Assembly: GCF_042653765.1 (NCBI RefSeq)
Contig: NZ_JBHSEZ010000001.1
Coordinates: 868,001-932,000, forward strand
DNA from: Castellaniella denitrificans
Lineage (GTDB): Bacteria; Pseudomonadota; Gammaproteobacteria; Burkholderiales; Burkholderiaceae_B
Length of the DNA stretch: 64,000 nt
Reading direction: 5' to 3'
Within the stretch, counting starts at the first letter, position 1. Each line of letters starts with the position of its first letter. Of this stretch, positions 58,169 to 64,000 are shown one piece after another. The notes under the pieces are model-generated. The model saw only the letters and a program-made list of their open reading frames with translations. It did not search any database and was not told where the DNA came from. Made by a program: the position numbers and the translations under genes.

Positions 58169-59640
58169 GCCGGCTGGCGACGCACGAAACGGCCGCCCCG
58201 CTCCGGCAGCACGCCATCGGCCTCCGTGTAGCCGAGCACCCCGTTGACCCAGACGGCCTCCACGCCCTCGCTGACCCGCATGGGATCCTCGAACGTGGCG
58301 GTGTCCCTGATGCGGTCCGGATCGAACACGACCACGTCGGCGGCCTTGCCCGCGGCCAGCACGCCCCGGTCGCCCATGCGGAAGCGCCGCGCGGACATGC
58401 CCGTCATCTTGTGCACCGCCTGCGCGAGGCTGAGCACGCCCTTCTCCCGCCAATACTGCGCCAGCACGCGCGGGAAGGCGCCCCACAGGCGCGGATGCGG
58501 GCGCTCGTCGTTGGGCAGGCCGTCCGAGCCGATCATGGACAGCGGATGGGCGATGACGCGCCGCACGTCGTCCTCGCGCATCTGGAAGTAGCAGGCATTG
58601 CCGGGCTTGAGCCGGACGCAGGCCTCGTACTCGCCCACGCCCCATCCGGCCGCGATGTCGCGCAGGTAGCGCCCCGCCGCCTCGGGATGCGGTTCGCTGC
58701 GGGTGATGAGGATGTCGATCACGCCGTCCACCAGGTCCTCCCGCAGCACGGTCGATCCCGCCGTGTAGGGATACACGTCCATCGCCAGTTCCTGCTGGCC
58801 GGCGAGCCGGTCCACCAGCGGCAGGGTCTGCAGGGTGCGGCCCCAGTTGGCCGCGCCCGCGCATTTGTGATGCGACAGCACCAGCGGCAGTCCGGCCTGT
58901 CGGGCGGTGCCCGCGGCCTCCATCATGGCCTCCAGGATGCCTTTCAGTTCGTCCCGGATGTGCGTGGCGTACACGCCGCCCCGCTCGGCGGCCACGCGGG
59001 CCACAGCGACCAGTTCCGGCACGTCGGCGGCATAGGCCTCGCGGTAGAAGACGCCGCTGGAAAGCCCCAGGGCGCCCGCGTCCATGGCCTCCCGCATGTC
59101 GGCGGCCATCGCGGCGCGCTCCTCGGCATTGGCGGGACGGTCCAGGTCGGCCACATGCTTGATGCGCAGCGCCGTATGGCCCAGCAGCGCGGCGACGTTG
59201 ATGGCGGGGCGGGCGGCATCCACCGCCGCCGCATAGTCGCGCAGAGTGGTGTAGCGGTATTGCCGGTCGCCCAGCAGCGACAGGGGCGCGGGCGGACGCG
59301 GCGTGACCACCGGCGCGAGCGAGATGCCGCAGTTGCCCGCCACCACCGTCGTCACGCCCTGCGAGATCTTGGGCAGCATGTCCGGCGTGTTCAGCACGGC
59401 GGCATCGTCATGCGTGTGCACGTCGATGAAGCCGGGCGCGATCACCTTGCCCCGGCAATCATGCGTCCGGGGCCGATCGTCCATCCAGGCCCTCGCATCG
59501 GCGCGCGCGTCGCGCTCCCGCTCGGGATACACCGCGACGATGCGATCCCCCTGCAGCCACACGTCCCCCGTGAACGAGGGTTCGCCCGTGCCATCGACCA
59601 CGGTGCCGCCCTTCAGCCACACTCTGCCGCTCATCGTCAT
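58165..59640 (-). CDS. N-acyl-D-amino-acid deacylase (D-aminoacylase)
   Basis: 491 residues, ATG 59640 (second ATG 59634). Amidohydrolase superfamily, usual length ~490. N-terminal GKVIAPGFIDVHTHDD carries the HxH metal site, followed by VAGNCGIS (Cys ligand of D-aminoacylases), SSGVFY, LSHHKCAG (His), IGSDGLPNDERPHPR (catalytic Asp) and a C-terminal GKAADVVVFDP. Removes acyl groups from N-acyl-D-amino acids. Overlaps the RpiR gene upstream by ATGA and is the last gene of a D-amino-acid operon. Confidence 0.9.
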   Translation of the reverse strand: MTMSGRVWLKGGTVVDGTGEPSFTGDVWLQGDRIVAVYPERERDARADARAWMDDRPRTHDCRGKVIAPGFIDVHTHDDAAVLNTPDMLPKISQGVTTVVAGNCGISLAPVVTPRPPAPLSLLGDRQYRYTTLRDYAAAVDAARPAINVAALLGHTALRIKHVADLDRPANAEERAAMAADMREAMDAGALGLSSGVFYREAYAADVPELVAVARVAAERGGVYATHIRDELKGILEAMMEAAGTARQAGLPLVLSHHKCAGAANWGRTLQTLPLVDRLAGQQELAMDVYPYTAGSTVLREDLVDGVIDILITRSEPHPEAAGRYLRDIAAGWGVGEYEACVRLKPGNACYFQMREDDVRRVIAHPLSMIGSDGLPNDERPHPRLWGAFPRVLAQYWREKGVLSLAQAVHKMTGMSARRFRMGDRGVLAAGKAADVVVFDPDRIRDTATFEDPMRVSEGVEAVWVNGVLGYTEADGVLPERGGRFVRRQPA

Positions 59641-60602
59641 TCCACCTTGCGGCGCGCCTTCGCGCCGACCGTTCCGGACCTGCTTTCCTTGCCGTCGCCA
59701 TGCCGCGCCTGCACGGGCTGCTGGAACCCCATGTACTCGTAGCTGTCGAAGCCGTGTGTTTCCAGCAGGCGCTTGTATTGCTGCATGTCGCTGACCACGC
59801 GAGGCCCCAGGATCTGCGCCAGCCGCACCATCAGGATCTCGATGACCATCAGGTGCGCCAGGTAGGCTTCCGTGCCCACGCGCATCACCGCGTCCTGCGG
59901 CACCGAGACCGGCAGCAGCAGGTCGGCCAGCTCGGCCAGCGGAGTGTCGGGCTGGGTCAGCGCCACGACGGTGGCGCCATGCTCCCGGGCGAACCGCGCC
60001 GCCTCCAGGGTGTAGGGCATGCGGCCCACGTGCGAGATCACGAAGGCCACGCCGTCCTTGCCCAGGGTGGACGCCGACACCAGCTGCTGGTGCGCGTCGA
60101 AGATCGCGTTGGCCGTCAGCCCCAGGCGGAACAGGCGGCTTTGCAGTTCCTGCGTCATGAAGGACGACGCCGCGCCGACGGAATAGCAATCGATGCGCGA
60201 GGCCCGTGCCATCGCGGCGGCCACCTCGTCGATCCTCGCCGGGTCCAGACTGCGCCCCAGATGGGTCAGCGCGCTGGCGGCCGCATGGGTGATCTTGCTG
60301 ATGACCGCGTCGGTGGGATCCTCGGCCTCCACGCTGCGATGCAGGTGCGAGCCCGACACCGCCAGCGTCTGCGCCAGTGCGACCATGAACTCGCGCACCG
60401 AATCGAAACCGAAGCGGCGGCACATGCGCACGATGGTGGGCATGGACACGCCGGCCTGCGCGGCCAGTTGCTCCACCGTGGCGAGCACCGCGGCGCCCGG
60501 ATCCCGCAGGATCACGTCGATCACCTGGCGCTGAGCCAGCGGCAGGGCGTCCTTTTGTCGCTGCAGAAGCTGCAGGGTCAGCATCGGGGCTGTCATCGGC
60601 AT
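59637..60602 (-). CDS. RpiR family regulator with SIS domain
   Basis: 321 residues, ATG 60602 (also 60596). RpiR helix-turn-helix (ATVEQLAAQAGVSMPTIVRMCRRFGFDSVREF, ~40-72) and SIS domain (IDCYSVGAASSFMTQELQSRLFRLG near 135). The tail from about 295 is rich in Gly/Arg/Lys. Located inside the D-amino-acid operon between the deaminase-like gene and the deacylase; likely controls this operon in response to a pathway compound. Confidence 0.9.
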   Translation of the reverse strand: MPMTAPMLTLQLLQRQKDALPLAQRQVIDVILRDPGAAVLATVEQLAAQAGVSMPTIVRMCRRFGFDSVREFMVALAQTLAVSGSHLHRSVEAEDPTDAVISKITHAAASALTHLGRSLDPARIDEVAAAMARASRIDCYSVGAASSFMTQELQSRLFRLGLTANAIFDAHQQLVSASTLGKDGVAFVISHVGRMPYTLEAARFAREHGATVVALTQPDTPLAELADLLLPVSVPQDAVMRVGTEAYLAHLMVIEILMVRLAQILGPRVVSDMQQYKRLLETHGFDSYEYMGFQQPVQARHGDGKESRSGTVGAKARRKVE

Positions 60603-60619
60603 GATGTCACCGGCATGAT

Positions 60620-61888
60620 TCAGAATCGCGTCTCGATCGCGTCGACGATCGTCCAGTCATCGTCCACCACCGGCATCCAGCGCCACTTGTCGAAGGTGGT
60701 GCAGGGATGGGAAATGCCCAGCGCGACCCGGTCGCCCACGGCCGGGCCGTCCGCCGGATCGAAACGCAGGTAGGCGTGCTGGTCGTTCAGGGCGCCGATC
60801 TTCCAGGACGCGGGCGCCGCCCGCGCCGCCACGGCGCCGCGCGGCGCCCAGCGCTGGGCGGACGGCAGCTCCAGGTCGTAGGAGATGTCGCGCCGGCCGC
60901 AGGTCAGCAGCGCCAGGCCCGGCTCGGGCACGGACTGCACCAGGGCCCAGACCTCGAGCGCGGCCCGCAGCGAGTCCCGCAGGCCCCCGCGCTGCTCCAC
61001 CAGCCTGAGCAGGCGCCGATAATTGCCGTGGTCGTGCGTCACGTAGCAGCCCGAGCGCAGCACGCCCAGGAACGGCCGCGCCAGGCCCGCGCCCTGCAGC
61101 AGAGGCACCACCAGATCGAAGATGGCCGAGCCGCCGGCGCTCAGGATCGGCTCGTCCGCGGGCAGCAGCCCCCGGGCGTCGCAGGCCGCGGCGATCTCGA
61201 CCACGCGGCGCACGAGCTCGGTCACGGCGGGCACGTCATGCGCGCTGTCGCACTGCGCCAGCCCGCCTTCATAGCATTCGATGCCGCCCAGGCGCGCCGA
61301 CGCGCTGGCATGGATGGCCCGCGCCAGTTCCAGCGCCTCGCCGGACGTCCGCGCGCCGGTGCGCTGGCCGGAGATGCCCACTTCCAGCAGCACGTCGAAG
61401 ACGCGCCGGCTGCCGCGCGCGCGCGCCCAGTCCTCGATGAGGCGCAGCTGCGCGATGGAATCGACCAGGAACCACACGCGCAGGTCCTCGTGCCGGGCGA
61501 GCAGCGCGTCGAGCCCGTCCAGGTCGGCGGGCGCCGCGACCTGGTTGGCGATGAGGGCGCGGCGCAGGCCCGCCTCCAGCCCGACGGCAAGCTGGTGGAT
61601 CGTCGCGAAGGTCAGTCCCCAGGCGCCGCCCCGCAATTGCAGGTCGAACAGCTGGGGCGACATCGTGGTCTTGCCGTGCGGCGCGAAAGCGATGTGGCGG
61701 CTCCGGGCATAGTCCTGCATCCAGCGCACGTTGTGCTCCAGGGCCGACCGGCGGATCACCGCCAGCGGATAGGGCAGGTCGTCCGCGAGCACGTTCCAGC
61801 CGCGCTCGGCGATCCGCGAGGCGTGCACGGGCTGCGCCGCGAGCGGAAAGCTCTTGTGGCGGTGATCGATCAGAAAATCCGGATGCAT
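60620..61888 (-). CDS. D-serine dehydratase-like PLP enzyme (DSD1/D-threonine aldolase type)
   Basis: 422 residues from ATG 61888. Fold III (alanine-racemase-like) PLP enzyme: Schiff-base Lys73 in FAPHGKTTMSP, a barrel with VDSIAQLRLIEDWA and LLEVGISGQRTGAR, and a C-terminal metal pair His/Cys in HPCTTFDKW near 398, which matches zinc-dependent D-serine dehydratases and D-threonine aldolases. It should break down a D-amino acid. By context the amino acids come from the deacylase and imported peptides encoded in the same operon. Confidence 0.87.
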   Translation of the reverse strand: MHPDFLIDHRHKSFPLAAQPVHASRIAERGWNVLADDLPYPLAVIRRSALEHNVRWMQDYARSRHIAFAPHGKTTMSPQLFDLQLRGGAWGLTFATIHQLAVGLEAGLRRALIANQVAAPADLDGLDALLARHEDLRVWFLVDSIAQLRLIEDWARARGSRRVFDVLLEVGISGQRTGARTSGEALELARAIHASASARLGGIECYEGGLAQCDSAHDVPAVTELVRRVVEIAAACDARGLLPADEPILSAGGSAIFDLVVPLLQGAGLARPFLGVLRSGCYVTHDHGNYRRLLRLVEQRGGLRDSLRAALEVWALVQSVPEPGLALLTCGRRDISYDLELPSAQRWAPRGAVAARAAPASWKIGALNDQHAYLRFDPADGPAVGDRVALGISHPCTTFDKWRWMPVVDDDWTIVDAIETRF

Positions 61889-61917
61889 GGTGTGGTTCTC
61901 TCTCTCGTTGCGCGCGT

Positions 61918-62891
61918 TCACCGCGCCTTCCAGCAGGCCTGCAGATGCCCGCCGCCCACGTCGCGCAACCGCATGTCGGCCTGGGCGCAGCGGCTTTCCG
62001 CGAGCGGACAGCGGGTCCGGAACACGCAGCCGCTGGGCGGGTTCCTGGGGCTGGGCAGATCGCCCGACAGCAATGGTATCTCGTGGCGCCGGGCCGGATC
62101 GGGAATTGGGGCCGCCGCCAGCAGGGCCTGCGTGTAGGGGTGGCGCGGCCGGGCATACAGGGCTTCGGTGGACGCCACTTCGACCACGCGGCCCAGGTAC
62201 AGCACCACCACGCGGTCGCACAGGTACTCCACCACGTCCAGGTCATGGGAAATGAAGAGCAGCGTCAGGTTCAGGCGCTCTTTCAGTTCGCCCAGCAGGT
62301 TCACCACCTGGGCCTGGATGGACACGTCGAGCGCCGAGAGCGGCTCGTCCGCGACGATGAACCGGGGCTCCACCGCCAGGGCGCGCGCGATGCCGATGCG
62401 CTGGCGCTGCCCGCCGGAGAACTCGTGCGGAAAGCGCTCCGCGTGCTCGGGCCGCAGGCCGACCTGCTCCAGCAGTTCCTCGATGCGCGGCTGCCGCGCC
62501 GCGCCCGGCGCCAGGCCGTGGGTGGACAGCGCCTCGCCCAGCACGTCGCGGATGCGCATGCGCGGATTCAGGCTGGCATAGGGGTCCTGGAAGATGATCT
62601 GGAGGTCGGCGCGCAGCGGGCGCAACGCGCGCTGGCCCAGGCGCGCCAGATCGACCTCCCGCGCGCCATGCCGGTAGAGCAGGCTGCCGCCGGTCGGCTC
62701 GATCAGGCGGGTGAGCATGCGGCCGATCGTGCTCTTGCCCGAACCGGACTCGCCCACCAGGCCCAGCGTTTCCCCGGGCAGGATGTCGAACGACACGTCC
62801 TGCACCGCGCGCACCGCACCGGCGCCGGCGCCGAACTGCTTGCTCAGGTTCCGGATGCGCAGCAAAGGCTCCACGGATGCATGGTCTTGCG

Positions 62892-62895
<4 letters not shown>
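61918..62895 (-). CDS. Dipeptide/oligopeptide ABC transporter ATPase (DppF/OppF-like)
   Basis: 325 residues, ATG 62895 overlapping the dppD-like stop by ATGA. Walker A GESGSGKST near residue 50, FQDPYASLNPRM Q-loop near 105, signature FSGGQRQRIGIARAL near 160 and Walker B FIVADEPLSALD near 180. The oligopeptide C-terminal domain with cysteines (GCVFRTRCPLA, ending CWKA) is present. Energises the peptide permease partly visible at the window edge. Confidence 0.92.
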
Positions 62896-63961
<1,066 letters not shown>

Positions 63962-63965
<4 letters not shown>

Positions 63966-64000
63966 GATTTCTGCTTCAGTTTCGGATCGAGCAGGTCGCG
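63962..64000 (-). CDS. ABC peptide permease, last 12 codons (partial)
   Basis: Only the 3' end is inside the window: the residues RDLLDPKLKQKS then TGA, overlapping the ATG of the dppD-like gene. This C-terminus is typical of DppC/OppC-type permeases. The rest lies beyond position 64000. Confidence 0.7.

Overview
The window looks like a chromosome segment of a high-GC betaproteobacterium of the Burkholderiales, most likely Alcaligenaceae (Bordetella/Achromobacter/Castellaniella-like). This rests on the core gene neighbourhoods (metK next to two lpxL-type acyltransferases; dapF-DUF484-xerC; dksA-hslV-hslU; birA-coaX; dacA-type PBP, ybeD, lipB) and on a nirK/nirV denitrification module. I infer the genus from gene content only. 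No rRNA, tRNA, CRISPR array, transposase or prophage gene was recognised.

Layout. 1-14.1 kb: a visibly less GC-rich catabolic block on the + strand. It encodes a branched-chain-amino-acid-type ABC importer (with a LivM-LivG fusion), an acyl-CoA ligase, biotin-dependent acyl-CoA carboxylase beta and alpha subunits, an enoyl-CoA hydratase, an HMG-CoA-lyase-like enzyme and a PRISE-type reductase, with a TetR regulator converging on it. This order of chemistry (activate, carboxylate, hydrate, cleave) resembles the leucine (Liu) and acyclic terpene (Atu) pathways, but no acyl-CoA dehydrogenase is present. 14.1-17.4 kb: metK with a structured leader (candidate SAM-II-like riboswitch plus an intrinsic terminator) and two lipid A acyltransferases. 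17.4-21.0 kb: IclR regulator and pcaIJF, the last steps of the beta-ketoadipate pathway, sitting between the acyltransferases and dapF. 21.0-27.5 kb: dapF, DUF484, xerC, an M20 amidohydrolase, an MHS-type transporter and a divergent LysR regulator. 27.5-30.8 kb: zinc importer znuA-B-C with an additional 47-residue membrane ORF, and divergent zur with a Zur box. 30.8-34.9 kb: two-component system divergent from a cytochrome b / Tat-exported molybdoenzyme / methionine-rich periplasmic protein operon, which I read as a periplasmic methionine-oxidation defence system. 35-40 kb: LuxR regulator, COG0523 metallochaperone GTPase, single-cysteine DksA, and hslVU with a recognisable heat-shock promoter. 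40-44.3 kb: AraC regulator, aldehyde dehydrogenase, GMC alcohol oxidase/dehydrogenase. 44.3-49.8 kb: CusF-like protein, GNAT, PduO adenosyltransferase, CMD-family protein, class III aminotransferase, RpiR regulator and C45 acyltransferase/peptidase. 49.9-52.4 kb: cytochrome c, nirK, nirV. 52.4-58.2 kb: enoyl-CoA hydratase, lipB, ybeD, dacA-type PBP, alpha/beta hydrolase, a MITE-like inverted-repeat element, birA, coaX. 58.2-64 kb: a D-amino-acid/peptide operon on the - strand (D-aminoacylase, RpiR, D-serine-dehydratase-like enzyme, dipeptide ABC ATPases and the last codons of a permease).

The two most interesting systems are the branched unsaturated acid degradation block (2-14 kb) and the two-component/molybdoenzyme/Met-rich-peptide cluster (31-35 kb). 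All coordinates and motifs were read by eye; no database search or folding programme was run.
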